Below, in pieces: positions 7,475-16,623 of a stretch of DNA of 64,000 nucleotides. Position numbers and translations under genes: made by a program. Under the pieces are notes generated by a model. It saw only the letters and a list, made by a program, of their open reading frames with translations. It did not search any database and was not told the DNA's origin. Each line of letters starts with the position of its first letter. Positions within the stretch are counted from its first letter, which is position 1. Location: positions 73,065 through 137,064 of the forward strand of contig JAVVEG010000008.1 in the NCBI GenBank assembly GCA_032251455.1, read 5' to 3'. This DNA is from JAVVEG01 sp032251455 (GTDB lineage: Bacteria > Pseudomonadota > Gammaproteobacteria > Pseudomonadales > Pseudohongiellaceae).

Positions 7475-8377
7475 TTACGCTGTCGCCATCCAAGGGTGCA
7501 GTATCAGCTGACTGGTGCCGGCCCATTCGTTGGTCTCGCCGCCTGCAGCCAGTGAGTTGGAGAGCACTTTGCGCGCCAGCCCTTCGAGCGTGTTGGGCAC
7601 CATTGTGTGGGTGTGACGCAGGCCCAGAGGGCGCTCGTAGTCGCCCTTGAGACTGGTCAGGCGCTGCCGGGCTGCCTCGTAGTTAGCCGCGTTGAACGCC
7701 TGCTTGCTGCGCACTACCAGTTGCCACAGGCCGGGGCCGGCATTGACTCGCGCGTCGACACCGAATACAAACTTGTCTGTCATGAACACCTTGCTGTCGT
7801 TCAGATCCGTGATCTGGCGGAAGTCGTAGTCACGGCGTCGCTGGAAAATGATTGGGCGGATCACGCGCGACAGATCCATCACGTACCAGGCTGGCCCGGC
7901 GCCGCCCATGTCATTGGACTTGCTGATCTCTTCGCCAGAGGCATCCAGCACAGGGTGATCGGCATCGAACAGCGGCTGGCCGTCGTAGCAGATCGGATTG
8001 GATTCCAGCACCTCGACCGTCAGCTCGTTCGGGTGCTCGCGTGAGACACGCCCAAACTCGTTAAACACCGGACCGTACAAGCCAAAGGTGTCGTCTTCAA
8101 TGCGGTCGCGCTCGACGCCTTCCGTGAGTTCAAACTTGCGGTTCTTGATGCTGAAATCAGCGCCTTCCAGGCTGTGCAGCACCCGGTCGCCAATCCACTC
8201 ACGCATCCGCGGGAGTGTTTTGAGCCAGGGATAAATCTCAACAGCGGTTGTGGAGGGTACAACTGTGCTGTACATCTCCCAGACTGCCCCGTCATCGCCC
8301 AGCGACTCAAAGCCCTGCTGGAAGTTCGTTTTCAGCCCTTTGAAAAGGATTTCAAGGTTCGCGCTGGTCAAGTCCAT
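7475..8377 (-). CDS. Mu-type major head protein gpT
   Basis: A 300-residue major capsid protein (Mu gpT is 305). Family features are DLTSANLEILFKGLKTNFQQGF at the start, WEMYSTVVPS, then the long acidic loop FDADHPVLDASGEEISKSND. The ATG at 8377 is chosen because AGGAG lies seven bases upstream; the longer frame would need a TTG without a ribosome site. An intrinsic terminator follows the gene. Protease I and the small cement-like protein are encoded just upstream, matching Mu-like head operons. Confidence 0.96.
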   Translation of the reverse strand: MDLTSANLEILFKGLKTNFQQGFESLGDDGAVWEMYSTVVPSTTAVEIYPWLKTLPRMREWIGDRVLHSLEGADFSIKNRKFELTEGVERDRIEDDTFGLYGPVFNEFGRVSREHPNELTVEVLESNPICYDGQPLFDADHPVLDASGEEISKSNDMGGAGPAWYVMDLSRVIRPIIFQRRRDYDFRQITDLNDSKVFMTDKFVFGVDARVNAGPGLWQLVVRSKQAFNAANYEAARQRLTSLKGDYERPLGLRHTHTMVPNTLEGLARKVLSNSLAAGGETNEWAGTSQLILHPWMATA

Positions 8378-8422
8378 GTCAGTCTCCTGCAAAGTAAAAT
8401 AGTGGTTTACGCCAGTGTGGGT

Positions 8423-8854
8423 TTACGCCAGGGCGCCGTGACTGGGATCGATCGAGACCCAGACGCCGTCGTCGTCGACGCCATCGATCACCCCAGCCGA
8501 GCTGCGCGTGCCAGTGCCATCGGTGAGCGCCACGGTGGTGTCATCGACGATGTAGCACTGCTTGCCGATGTCCGTGGCAGCGATGGCATCGGCGCCGGCG
8601 CTGTTGTTAAAGCGGAAGATGCCACGATCGACCTCCACTATCTGTGCGCCGTCGGCGCCGTCGGTGTTATCGATCTCCCGGACAGCCGCGCCGACTGCGC
8701 GCAGTCCGGTGGCGGTGGCGCCTGGTTGCGCAAAGCCGCCTGCATTCAGTGCGACGATCACGCCGGCATAGACGTGTATGGCGGCAGCGGCCAGGTAACC
8801 GCGGCGCGTGCTCTCGCGGGTCGGTGTGTTGCGGTTTTTAGTTGCAGCGGTCAT
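8423..8854 (-). CDS. putative head decoration/cement protein
   Basis: A 143-residue Ala/Gly/Asp-rich protein between protease I and gpT, with AGGAG seven bases before its ATG. The sequence alternates short beta strands and turns (GIFRFNNSAGADAIAATDIGKQCYIVDDTTVALTDGTG), a pattern common in capsid cement and decoration proteins placed here in many Mu-like phages. No diagnostic motif is visible, so the call rests on position and composition. Alternatively it could be a minor structural protein of the head. Confidence 0.65.
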   Translation of the reverse strand: MTAATKNRNTPTRESTRRGYLAAAAIHVYAGVIVALNAGGFAQPGATATGLRAVGAAVREIDNTDGADGAQIVEVDRGIFRFNNSAGADAIAATDIGKQCYIVDDTTVALTDGTGTRSSAGVIDGVDDDGVWVSIDPSHGALA

Positions 8855-8907
8855 CGGTGACTCCTCTTGCTAAGTGCGGCTATAAAAATGCGGTTATGGA
8901 AGTGGGT

Positions 8908-10167
8908 TCAGGATGCGTTGGCCAGCTGGTACGCTTCCGGCGTGATACCCATCGCTTTGCACACAGCGATCTCAGCGGCGCTCAACGTGGTTGAGTCGCC
9001 CGCTGGAGGTTTGCCGCCGGTCTGGGTCGCCTTGAGGGCTGCCACGCCAGGCGCGTCCTGTAAATGTTGCGTCAAGGCCGCCAGGCCCTGTTTGCGCAGC
9101 CAGGTGGCTGTGGCTTGTCCGGCGATGCGGCCATCGGACAACCCCTCTTCGATCAGCCGGTCCAGCTCGGTTTTCTCGCCAGTGGCTTTCAGTGCCGCCA
9201 GCTGGGCTGTGGCTTCCTCGTACACTGCGCGTGGCACGGTGTCGCCCAGCTGAGCCGCTTTGGCTTTGGCAGCCGCTGTATCCGGTGCAGGCGGTTCGAT
9301 GCTTTTCAGCGCCTCGATCAGGCTTTCGGGCGGATTGGTGATCTCGCCGCTGTCGATCGCTGACAACGTGCCGGCCGATCGCGAGGCTTCTGTGCTGATC
9401 GCAGCCAGGGCGGTACTGATATCCTCGAAGCTCATGCCTGCATCGCGCAGCCTTTTCAGCTCTGCGCGGGCGTCGCCGCCCGTGCCATCCCCGGCCTGGC
9501 CTTTGGGGGTCGCATCCTCTTCCATCAGGACGGCCAGCTTGACGGCGCCGTCCTTGAGTGCGGCAATCGCCGCTTCGATATCTGTGTCTTTTGCCTCTGG
9601 GGTCAGGTCAAGCAGCTTGATCAGGGTGGCTTTATCCACGATGTCCTCCTGGGGGTGTGATTGGGCTTGGGTGTAGTAAGCACGGGCGGCGGCCAGGGTG
9701 GCCTGCTCGCCGTCGATGGCAGGCGTGTTTGTCAGCGCCACATGCAGCAGCTCGATCACGTTGCCGCCGGTGTCGTAACTGAACACCGGAGACAGGTACC
9801 GGTATTCACCGGCATCGATAGCGCGTGCAGCAGCTGCTGTCCAGGTGATCGGGCCATACAGACCGTCGGGGCGCCATTCCAGTGCTTTTGCTTCAACCCA
9901 GCCAGACGCTGGCGCGGGACGGCCGTTCTGGCCAGAAAGCAGAGTTTGATGTTCGTAGTCGATAACCAGGTCTGTTGCCCGTGCTGCGGCTGTGGCGATG
10001 ACATCGCGCGCCCGCTCAGGGCTCAGATGCCAGGGGCCGGTGCCCGCCATCGCGCCACGCGGCGCATCAAAGGTGCCAGCAGGGATCAGGCGCACGATGC
10101 GCTCGCCGGGGCGAACTTCCAGGGCAAGGGCGGCGACACGCAGACAGTTGTTGGTGGTAGTAGGCAT
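8908..10167 (-). CDS. Mu-type prohead protease I with scaffold Z
   Basis: A 419-residue protein from the ATG at 10167. The N-terminal half is the Mu gpI protease: VRLIPAGTFDAPRGAM, DLVIDYEHQTLL, ASGWVEAKALEWRPDGLYG and YRYLSPVFSYD are family motifs. The C-terminal half is helical and charged like scaffold protein Z, which in Mu is made from an internal start of the same gene. It cleaves the scaffold during head maturation. A same-frame TTG at 10224 would add 19 residues; neither start has a clear ribosome site, so the start is uncertain. Confidence 0.92.
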   Translation of the reverse strand: MPTTTNNCLRVAALALEVRPGERIVRLIPAGTFDAPRGAMAGTGPWHLSPERARDVIATAAARATDLVIDYEHQTLLSGQNGRPAPASGWVEAKALEWRPDGLYGPITWTAAAARAIDAGEYRYLSPVFSYDTGGNVIELLHVALTNTPAIDGEQATLAAARAYYTQAQSHPQEDIVDKATLIKLLDLTPEAKDTDIEAAIAALKDGAVKLAVLMEEDATPKGQAGDGTGGDARAELKRLRDAGMSFEDISTALAAISTEASRSAGTLSAIDSGEITNPPESLIEALKSIEPPAPDTAAAKAKAAQLGDTVPRAVYEEATAQLAALKATGEKTELDRLIEEGLSDGRIAGQATATWLRKQGLAALTQHLQDAPGVAALKATQTGGKPPAGDSTTLSAAEIAVCKAMGITPEAYQLANAS

Positions 10168-10244
10168 GCGGCCATTGTCAGGCCACAGGGCAGGGCGGGT
10201 AAGATGAAGTGCTTCAGCAGTCAAAAGCAGCTGCTGTTATCGGC

Positions 10245-10273
10245 AGCGTACAGCCGCAGCGCGAATTGTGCAA
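10245..10273 (-). promoter_or_regulatory. candidate late promoter upstream of protease I
   Basis: On the minus strand TTGCAC (10273-10268), a 17-bp spacer and TACGCT (10250-10245) form a sigma70-like promoter in the only sizeable gap of the head operon. In Mu a late promoter (PI) lies just upstream of gene I, so the position fits. The -10 is weak, in line with an activated promoter. Confidence 0.4.
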
Positions 10274-10339
10274 GAGGCTCTCAGAGGCCGCTGGTGCGAC
10301 AATAACGCCGCAACCACCCTTGGGGCCGAACAAAAACTC

Positions 10340-10377
10340 TTAAACGATTTTAAACGGTCATTAAACGGTTTTAAACG
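10340..10377. repeat. four phased TTAAACG repeats
   Basis: TTAAACG starts at 10340, 10350, 10361 and 10371, steps of 10, 11 and 10 bp, so the copies face the same side of the helix. They lie about 70-100 bp upstream of the candidate late promoter. Two more copies, 11 bp apart, occur at 28281 and 28292 beside the phage end. A protein-binding array is the simplest reading; the binder is unknown. Confidence 0.85.
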
Positions 10378-10440
10378 GTGTCTGGGTGGGGAGGGATGGG
10401 CGCATGGCGCAGAATCGGACAAATCTGACCAAAAAAGGCT

Positions 10441-10932
10441 TTATTTGATGCGGACCTGTTCGCCGATGTGGCGCGCCAGAATATCGACAATCAGCGGCTT
10501 GTCAGACTCGGCGATGCCGAGCCAGGGACGGGCGGGGATGGCGGGCAGGGTTTTGCGGGTGCGGATTGAGCTGAGCTGTCCCCGGCCGAACTGGTGCACG
10601 GCGCCATAGACCCGGTCCGTGCCGAACTGGACTGCGTCAGGCGAAGCTTGCCAGCGCAGCAGATCCCGCAGGTTGCCGCTGTCGACCAGGATATCGGATG
10701 GGCGGCCGCGTTTTTCCTTGCGCTTGAGCGTGGAGTCCGCCAGCGGTTCCCAGGGGGTGCCATCCGGCGCGACGGCGCTGTCCCAGCGTTCGCGATGCTG
10801 CAAATCCAGTAGCTCGCCGATCTGTCGGAACGCGGGCTCCAGATTGACGCTGGCATTGAGCAGCTGCAGCAGCGCTTTGCGCACCTGGGTGTCGTCGTAG
10901 TCGATATCGATGTTCAGTGTTGCGCCGGTCAT
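10441..10932 (-). CDS. virion morphogenesis protein gpG (Mu gp31-like)
   Basis: A 163-residue member of the Mu gpG / P2 gpS family of tail completion and virion morphogenesis proteins, following gpF as in Mu. Diagnostic pieces are LQHRERWDSAVAPDGTPW, ILVDSGNLRDLLRW and the C-terminal IPARPWLGIAESD. The ATG at 10932 has AGGA seven bases upstream. It is needed for joining heads and tails. Confidence 0.93.
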   Translation of the reverse strand: MTGATLNIDIDYDDTQVRKALLQLLNASVNLEPAFRQIGELLDLQHRERWDSAVAPDGTPWEPLADSTLKRKEKRGRPSDILVDSGNLRDLLRWQASPDAVQFGTDRVYGAVHQFGRGQLSSIRTRKTLPAIPARPWLGIAESDKPLIVDILARHIGEQVRIK

Positions 10933-11040
10933 TTTTTGGTCCTATACTAAAAATGATGCTCATCGTGCGGGCAGTCCCCGCCCGGACCACCAATCCCACG
11001 CACGGAGCATGCCACGACGGGGCGGCGGCGTGGCAAACCA

Positions 11041-12297
11041 TTACCTTCCTGTGCGCCGATACAACCTGACACCCTTCCGGAAATCCTCCACGGCGACGAC
11101 TGCATCGTCAGTTTCTTGGAATGTTGTCACGCCCGCCCAACCATTGCGACCCCATTCAAACACAGCAATGCCTGGCTGATCGCGGCCAGGTATTCGGTAA
11201 TGTGCGATGTAGCGGCGCCTCAGTACCGGCTTGCTGCTAGCGCCATGCCATTCGGCGGCGACCCATATCTCATCGGGGCTCTTTACCGTGCGCGCCAGCA
11301 GCTTCATAAATCTCTCGCGCCCACGCTTTTGCACTTTCCACTCCCCTGTCTGCTTAAGAAACAGCGCCTCGGATATCAAGAGCGGCTCTCCGACCTGATC
11401 GGTCAGCAGCGCCGGCTTGCCCAGATCAGCTCCAAATTCACTCAGGAACCCTCTGACATACTGCTCATCAGATAGTCCCTGCGGCATCAGATCCGATTCG
11501 GCAAACCGCCGGGCTCGCGGCAACGAATCGGAGGCGCGGCGAGGCGGGAAAACCCGGCCTGGCAGACCGCGCAAGGGCTCATCGAGTTGTGGTGGCGCAT
11601 CGCCTCGGATCCGGCTTGCGCCTGGGCGAAACTCAAAGCCGGGGTCGACTCCCTTTGGCACACGGATAGTCTGCGGGCTCGGGCCGCGTATGCCGATCGT
11701 GCGGTCCTCCCACTGGATCGCGGGTGCCTTCTCTCTGACTGTCAATCCCAGGCGCTCGACATCGGCCTGGGACAGCGTGAACTTCTTGCAGGAGCACCCC
11801 CACCCGTTCTGTGGGGACCAGATATCCCACCAGGGATCATCCAGCGGCAGCACTGTGCCATCCAGTGCCAGGTGTTCGGGCCGGGGGTCGGAGCTGCCGC
11901 CGTGCCGGTACAGCCCAAACGGGCGCGCCTTGCGCAGCTCGGGGTCAGCGATCTGGGCTTCTCGCCCGGCGTGGTAGCTTTGCCGCAGATTGGTCTCGTA
12001 AATCACTCGCGTGCGCCAGTTGCGGCCACCCTTGAACGGCCAGCCGTTGCGCTCGACAATGGCATCAAACTCTTTCCTGAAATCCTCAATGGTGCTGCCG
12101 TTTTCGATAAATCCGCCGATCGCCGCCTGGAAATCCTCCACGATCGCCATGCGGTTGGCCCCGGCAACCATAAAGACATGATCGTGCTCGCGCCCCTGGA
12201 TATCCGTCCAGGCTTGCGTGGGAATAGGCACTTTGCTGCGGAAAAAGTCGATCTGCTCCTTGAACGGCAGCCGGCGCGCCTGGGTCGCTGCGCTCAT
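11041..12297 (-). CDS. head morphogenesis protein gpF (gp30) with C-terminal PBECR-type nuclease domain
   Basis: A 418-residue protein. Residues about 1-200 are the Mu gpF / SPP1 gp7 minor head protein, with the conserved RTRVIYETNLRQSYHAGR and HLALDGTVLPLDDPWWD leading to a Cys pair. Residues about 285-418 match the phage Barnase-EndoU-ColicinE5/D-RelE-like nuclease 2 type: GKPALLTDQVGEPLLIS, FMKLLARTVKSPDEIW, an RRRYIAHYRI strand and GVTTF. The start overlaps the portal stop as ATGA. The first part binds the portal; the second is predicted to be an RNase-like domain that could be delivered with the virion. Confidence 0.9.
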   Translation of the reverse strand: MSAATQARRLPFKEQIDFFRSKVPIPTQAWTDIQGREHDHVFMVAGANRMAIVEDFQAAIGGFIENGSTIEDFRKEFDAIVERNGWPFKGGRNWRTRVIYETNLRQSYHAGREAQIADPELRKARPFGLYRHGGSSDPRPEHLALDGTVLPLDDPWWDIWSPQNGWGCSCKKFTLSQADVERLGLTVREKAPAIQWEDRTIGIRGPSPQTIRVPKGVDPGFEFRPGASRIRGDAPPQLDEPLRGLPGRVFPPRRASDSLPRARRFAESDLMPQGLSDEQYVRGFLSEFGADLGKPALLTDQVGEPLLISEALFLKQTGEWKVQKRGRERFMKLLARTVKSPDEIWVAAEWHGASSKPVLRRRYIAHYRIPGRDQPGIAVFEWGRNGWAGVTTFQETDDAVVAVEDFRKGVRLYRRTGR

Positions 12298-13886
12298 AGT
12301 CCTTCCAGGATATCGTACCGGCCTGCCAGGTGCGCAGCGGACAAGGCGTCAGTCATCACATCGGCAAACTGATCAATGCTCAGCCCTGGCAGCAGGGTGA
12401 CCAGGCGGTTGCGCAGGTCATCCAGATCCCGTGCCTGCATCACCTGCTCGCGGATCTGCTCCACCCACTGCTCGATGTGCACATCGGCCGCCGATTCCAG
12501 GCGCGAGAGCTGCACCTGCGGGGCGTCCACTGACAGGGGTTTGAGTGCGGGCTGCATCAGCGCAGCTGTGCCTGGGCCTGGTAGTGCCCGGAAGGCGCCG
12601 AACGGTGAGACAGGCGCTGCTGGCGGCGCGGCTTGCAGCACTTCGTCGTCATCGCCCGCTTTGGGGATGCCGGATTTCTCATGCAGCCACCACTGCGGGA
12701 TCTGCGCGCCCATAGAGACAAAGATCGGCAGGGAGTCTGCCAGCAGCTTCAGGTCGGCAGTCTCGCCGGCGTCGATAAAAAACCGGGGCGCCCGGCGTGG
12801 ATCATCGATACCAAAGTTCAGCGCGGCCAGTGGCCAGAGTATGTCACGGCGGATAGTGCTGGCGTACTGCCTGCAATCGGATTTGATCAGACTGTGCTGG
12901 CCACGCTCGTGCACATTGCCCAGGGCGTTGGTGTTGGTGCCCTCGCCTGTGCCGCTGGTCAGCGTGCCACCCAGAATGACCTTGGACTTGGCGCGCTCAC
13001 ACCAGGTCATCATCGCCTGGTACATATCAGCATGGCCTTCAGCGGCTTGCAGGAAATCGATCTGCATGCCGTCGGGGATGATTCCCGCCGCATTCTGCCC
13101 GAGACTGACTACCGCGCGCAGCAGCGTGGCTTTTTCTTTTTCCGAGGCGTTGCGCGGGTATTTGCCGACCCGCGCCGGCAGGCCGTAAATCTCCAGCAGC
13201 TGTGCCAGGTCGCCCAGGGCATAGTTCTGGAACAGATACGGCCACACCAGCATCCGGTGCAGTCCGGTGCGCGCGACATAGCCAGGCTTGGCCTTGTGCC
13301 GGTGCTGCACCCAGCCCAGGGGCCACAGCTCGGCGCCAGTGCGGCTCATGTCACGCAGCATGATGCGGTTCTGATCATCCGGGTGCAAGCGGAACCAGCT
13401 GTGCGGGCGCCACTGTGGCTGACCGATGTAGCGCTGGGCGCCGTCACGCTCCCAGGGGATTTCCAGGTTGGTCCAGCCGTGACCCAGTGCTGCGCCCATA
13501 TCGATGATCAGATCCTCGACATCCAGGCAGCCGAACACTTCAATGGCGTGGTCTGCGGCGCGTTTTTCTGCTGCGCTGGCGCTATCAGGCGGCACGATCT
13601 GCCATTCCAGCTCGGCGGCCAGCTGCCGGCGCTTGGCCATGTCGGCGCCGATTTGCGGGTCTTTTTCTTCCATGTCATCGAATAGCTCGGATTGAGCCTT
13701 GAGATCCCCCTGCTCAGCGCTCTCCAGGATCTGATACAGCCGCTCGGGGGTCAGGCCCTTGCTCGGGTGTTCGGCAAATTCGCGGCGCAGCTGGCCGATG
13801 CGCGCGTCGCCGCTGGTTTGCTGCTCATCCAGGGCGTCCTGGGCATCACTGCCGAAAAGCTTCTTTATCAGGGTTTTAATGGACAT
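12294..13886 (-). CDS. portal protein (Mu gp29, DUF935)
   Basis: A 530-residue portal of the Mu gp29 family, forming the dodecameric DNA gate at one head vertex. Clear family segments are QIGADMAKRRQLAAELEWQI, DMGAALGHGWTNLEIPW and GGTLTSGTGEGTNTNALG (the last highly conserved in DUF935). GAGGAAG precedes the ATG at 13886. It lies between the terminase and gpF genes, as in Mu. Confidence 0.96.
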   Translation of the reverse strand: MSIKTLIKKLFGSDAQDALDEQQTSGDARIGQLRREFAEHPSKGLTPERLYQILESAEQGDLKAQSELFDDMEEKDPQIGADMAKRRQLAAELEWQIVPPDSASAAEKRAADHAIEVFGCLDVEDLIIDMGAALGHGWTNLEIPWERDGAQRYIGQPQWRPHSWFRLHPDDQNRIMLRDMSRTGAELWPLGWVQHRHKAKPGYVARTGLHRMLVWPYLFQNYALGDLAQLLEIYGLPARVGKYPRNASEKEKATLLRAVVSLGQNAAGIIPDGMQIDFLQAAEGHADMYQAMMTWCERAKSKVILGGTLTSGTGEGTNTNALGNVHERGQHSLIKSDCRQYASTIRRDILWPLAALNFGIDDPRRAPRFFIDAGETADLKLLADSLPIFVSMGAQIPQWWLHEKSGIPKAGDDDEVLQAAPPAAPVSPFGAFRALPGPGTAALMQPALKPLSVDAPQVQLSRLESAADVHIEQWVEQIREQVMQARDLDDLRNRLVTLLPGLSIDQFADVMTDALSAAHLAGRYDILEGL

Positions 13887-13908
13887 TTAACTTCCTCTTG
13901 TTCGGCTG

Positions 13909-15420
13909 TTACCAGGCGCCTGGCGCGTGCAGCATGTCGTTGTGCTGCTCATCAGCATCATGTCCCCGATCGCCACGCCAGGCGCTGCCGGGTCTGGGCA
14001 CTGGGATGAAGTCGCCTTCCACGACATCCATGTCAGCGGCCGCATCGGCCAGCACGATGGCGATGGCCGAGTCGCCGTGGCGCACACCCGCCTGGTCAGT
14101 CTTGCTCTTAGGCAGCCGGGCCACCCCATTAACCATGCGGAACGCACGATGGTCTTCGACCACATCATCGTGCTGGGGGATCGTGATCGTTCGATCTTCA
14201 AACCGGGCCTTGTAGCGCGGCATGTGCTGCCGGTACCAGTCTTCGGTAAACCTGACCTGGTCAACCAGGGATCCCCAGCGATCAAATGCCGATTCGGCGA
14301 TGTAGCTGCCATTGCCTCCCGCGTCAATCCCGACGCCGGATAAGCGGGGCAGCCGGTCACCCACAGCAAACAGCACCTGCTCTTGCTGCTTGTGCGGCAT
14401 GTTGTGCATCTCGACCAGTAGCGGCACGCGCCGGCTCAGATCGGGTTGCACTGATATGGGCGCGATGACTGACATGTCACTGCTGCGGGCAAAGTCCATC
14501 CCCAGCGCATGGCGCAGCTGCGGATCGAGACCCGTGGCCAGGTGTGGCAGCAGCTCTTCGCGTATCCAGTCCTCGATCTGCGCCGCGCGGGCCGGCTCAG
14601 GGGCGCTGTTGAATGCCTTGTCGCCGACGAACCGGATCACTGGCGCGGGCGCGGTACAGGACTCGATCAGGGCGCGGGTCAGGTAGGCCCCGCCTCCCAT
14701 TGCCGGCACACAGAAAAGCTCCTCGGCCTCGTTGGGCCGGTAGCGCCGGATGAGCTGCTCACGCCAGTCGCTCTCGCCGATCGCGCTCCATGACTGCCCG
14801 GTCACCTGGCAGATGCGGCGGTACAGGCCATCGGCGATGGCATCATCCAGAGTCACCCGGTGCAGCGAGTAATCATAGCGCCCGGCGCGAATATCGTTGA
14901 TCAGTCCGTTGAACGGATTCTCCTGGCCGTTGTGCGTGCTGATAATCCGGATGTTCCCGCCCCACATCGTCATCGCCATCGCGCTCTTGAGTAGCTCTTC
15001 GATGTTGTCCACGAAGGCGGCTTCATCGATCACCAGTCGTTCGCCTGGGCGGCCCTTGGAGCGCAGATTGCGCGGATTACTGGAGAAGGTGTGTATCGAG
15101 TGCCCGGAATCAAAATGGATGGTGTACGTTAATATCTGGCGATCATCCTCCTGGATCACTGACTCCTCAATGGCGCTGGCGGCCGCCTGGAACGCTCTGG
15201 CCCAGGCAGCACAATCCTGGATGAATCCTGATGTCATTTCCTTATCGTAGGAGATGTAATACACGTTGGCGCCGCCTTGCGCCGCCGCATGCAGCACAGC
15301 ATCAGCAGCCTCGGCGTATGACAGGCCGATGCGCCGGGATTTTTCGATTATTTTGACCGGCGCACGGTCCTCGATCCAGCGCTGCTGATAGGGCAGCAAA
15401 ATGGCAGTGGATCCGCTCAT
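13909..15420 (-). CDS. terminase large subunit (Mu gp28-like)
   Basis: A 503-residue packaging motor. The ATPase half has an arginine-containing Walker A-like motif (KSRRIGLSY, residues 27-35) and Walker B with catalytic Glu (VIDEAAF, 130-136). The nuclease half has the acidic residues expected of an RNase H-like fold at D309 (GMDFARSSD) and D366 (GIDAGGNGS). In Mu this protein cuts host-flanking DNA and packages headfuls. It overlaps the upstream gp27-like small subunit by 4 bp. Confidence 0.95.
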   Translation of the reverse strand: MSGSTAILLPYQQRWIEDRAPVKIIEKSRRIGLSYAEAADAVLHAAAQGGANVYYISYDKEMTSGFIQDCAAWARAFQAAASAIEESVIQEDDRQILTYTIHFDSGHSIHTFSSNPRNLRSKGRPGERLVIDEAAFVDNIEELLKSAMAMTMWGGNIRIISTHNGQENPFNGLINDIRAGRYDYSLHRVTLDDAIADGLYRRICQVTGQSWSAIGESDWREQLIRRYRPNEAEELFCVPAMGGGAYLTRALIESCTAPAPVIRFVGDKAFNSAPEPARAAQIEDWIREELLPHLATGLDPQLRHALGMDFARSSDMSVIAPISVQPDLSRRVPLLVEMHNMPHKQQEQVLFAVGDRLPRLSGVGIDAGGNGSYIAESAFDRWGSLVDQVRFTEDWYRQHMPRYKARFEDRTITIPQHDDVVEDHRAFRMVNGVARLPKSKTDQAGVRHGDSAIAIVLADAAADMDVVEGDFIPVPRPGSAWRGDRGHDADEQHNDMLHAPGAW

Positions 15421-15986
15421 CCAGACAGGCCCTCCAGGATCGCGGCACGCATGGCCTGTATACCATCGGCTGACACGCCGGCTTTTCTGGCTGCCGCGGT
15501 GCCGGCATCGACCGCTTCCTGCGCGGCCTGGCGCCTGATCTCCTGCTCGCGCTTGACGTTCTCGCTGGCAGCGCGCTCAAGACGGGCAACTGACAAAGAC
15601 AGATGTTTGAGCTGGTCGATCACGGCCGGCAGCGATTCGGCGGTCAGCTCACCTTCCTGCAGTTTGAGCGTCAAATCAAACGCCAAGGTGCGCAGCATCT
15701 CGTTAACCAGGTGTCCCAGTTTCCCCTGAGGGGCGGCGCCCAGCTTTGCAATCCACACCTCGGCAACAGCCCGGGACTGCTGCAGGCGCTGACCCACATC
15801 GCGCATTTTCAGATCATAGCGGTTCACCGCATGACGGCTGATCGGCTGATCGGCACCGACATCGGCCAGCAGCGCATTGAGCCGCTCGGTCGCCTCGGTT
15901 TGGGTGATGCCTGGGTCGCGCAACCAGGTGTGCAGTGCTTCGCGCGCCTGGGCGGGCAGCTGATCGATCGTTGACGGCCTGCTCAT
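15417..15986 (-). CDS. Mu gp27-like terminase small subunit (DUF3486)
   Basis: A 189-residue DUF3486 protein immediately before the large terminase, the usual position of the small, DNA-recognising subunit. The N-terminus holds a helix-turn-helix (GITQTEATERLNALLAD followed by ISRHAVNRYDLKMR). The C-terminal half is a long charged helix (ERAASENVKREQEIRRQAAQ). ATGA overlaps on both sides indicate coupled translation. Confidence 0.92.
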   Translation of the reverse strand: MSRPSTIDQLPAQAREALHTWLRDPGITQTEATERLNALLADVGADQPISRHAVNRYDLKMRDVGQRLQQSRAVAEVWIAKLGAAPQGKLGHLVNEMLRTLAFDLTLKLQEGELTAESLPAVIDQLKHLSLSVARLERAASENVKREQEIRRQAAQEAVDAGTAAARKAGVSADGIQAMRAAILEGLSG

Positions 15987-16279
15987 TGTCCGGGCCCGGG
16001 GCGTGCAACGCCTGGTATCTGCGCCCGACCGGCGGCAACGTCCTGGCCCCGATCATTCAATCGGGCTACCTGGATATCACCCTGACTCACCAGGGTGATC
16101 AGGCCCTGCTCGGCCAGCCACGCTAGATCCACCCGCAGGCGATCAGCTGACACATCGTGGCCGACGCACCGCAGCAGCTCGCGCAGCACATACTCGTTGT
16201 GGGCATAGCCTGCATCGCACTCCAGCGCCCGCAGAATGTCCAGCCGCAGCGCGGCATTGATGACATCTTGATAACTCAT
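15983..16279 (-). CDS. Mu gp26-like small wHTH protein
   Basis: A 98-residue protein resembling the ArsR-like VpaChn25_0724 family that accompanies Mu packaging genes. A winged-helix pattern is seen (DILRALECDAGYAHNEYVLR, then RLRVDLAWLAEQGLITLV and a two-strand wing). It overlaps both neighbours by 4 bp. Role is not established; a part in packaging is inferred from context. Confidence 0.8.
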   Translation of the reverse strand: MSYQDVINAALRLDILRALECDAGYAHNEYVLRELLRCVGHDVSADRLRVDLAWLAEQGLITLVSQGDIQVARLNDRGQDVAAGRAQIPGVARPGPGQ

Positions 16280-16623
16280 CGATTTTTGCCCCCTTGGTTG
16301 AGCAGGTAGTCGTTGATCAGATTGAGCGTGCGATTGATACCGGTCAGCTCCCCGGACAGCTTGCTCAGTGTCTTGTCCACGTCATTGACCTTGCGGTAAA
16401 TCTCTGCCAGATCGTTGTGTCCCGGCAGGTGTTTGATCTCACCCTCAATGCCGTCCAGACGCCGATCAATGGTGCCCATGCGCTCGTGTGCGGCATCGAT
16501 AGCCGCCTGGGTCGCCTTGGTGCGACCAGTCCACCAGACGTACACCGACACACCCGCCATGAAGAGCACCTGCAGCACATCAAACGCAAACCGCGCCACG
16601 CCCCAATCGATCTGTTCCATCAT
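16276..16623 (-). CDS. Mu gp25-like membrane protein (DUF2730)
   Basis: A 115-residue DUF2730 protein. One N-terminal transmembrane helix (about 12-31, FAFDVLQVLFMAGVSVYVWW) is followed by a long coiled-coil (RMGTIDRRLDGIEGEI to LNLINDYLL). In Mu-like phages it precedes gp26-gp28. An inner-membrane role at the time of lysis or packaging is possible, but none is proven for the family. Confidence 0.88.
   Translation of the reverse strand: MMEQIDWGVARFAFDVLQVLFMAGVSVYVWWTGRTKATQAAIDAAHERMGTIDRRLDGIEGEIKHLPGHNDLAEIYRKVNDVDKTLSKLSGELTGINRTLNLINDYLLNQGGKNR

Noticed and set aside
12633..13685. Plus-strand frame of 350 codons
   Set aside because: Antisense to the DUF935 portal gene; no domain-like pattern and no ribosome site.
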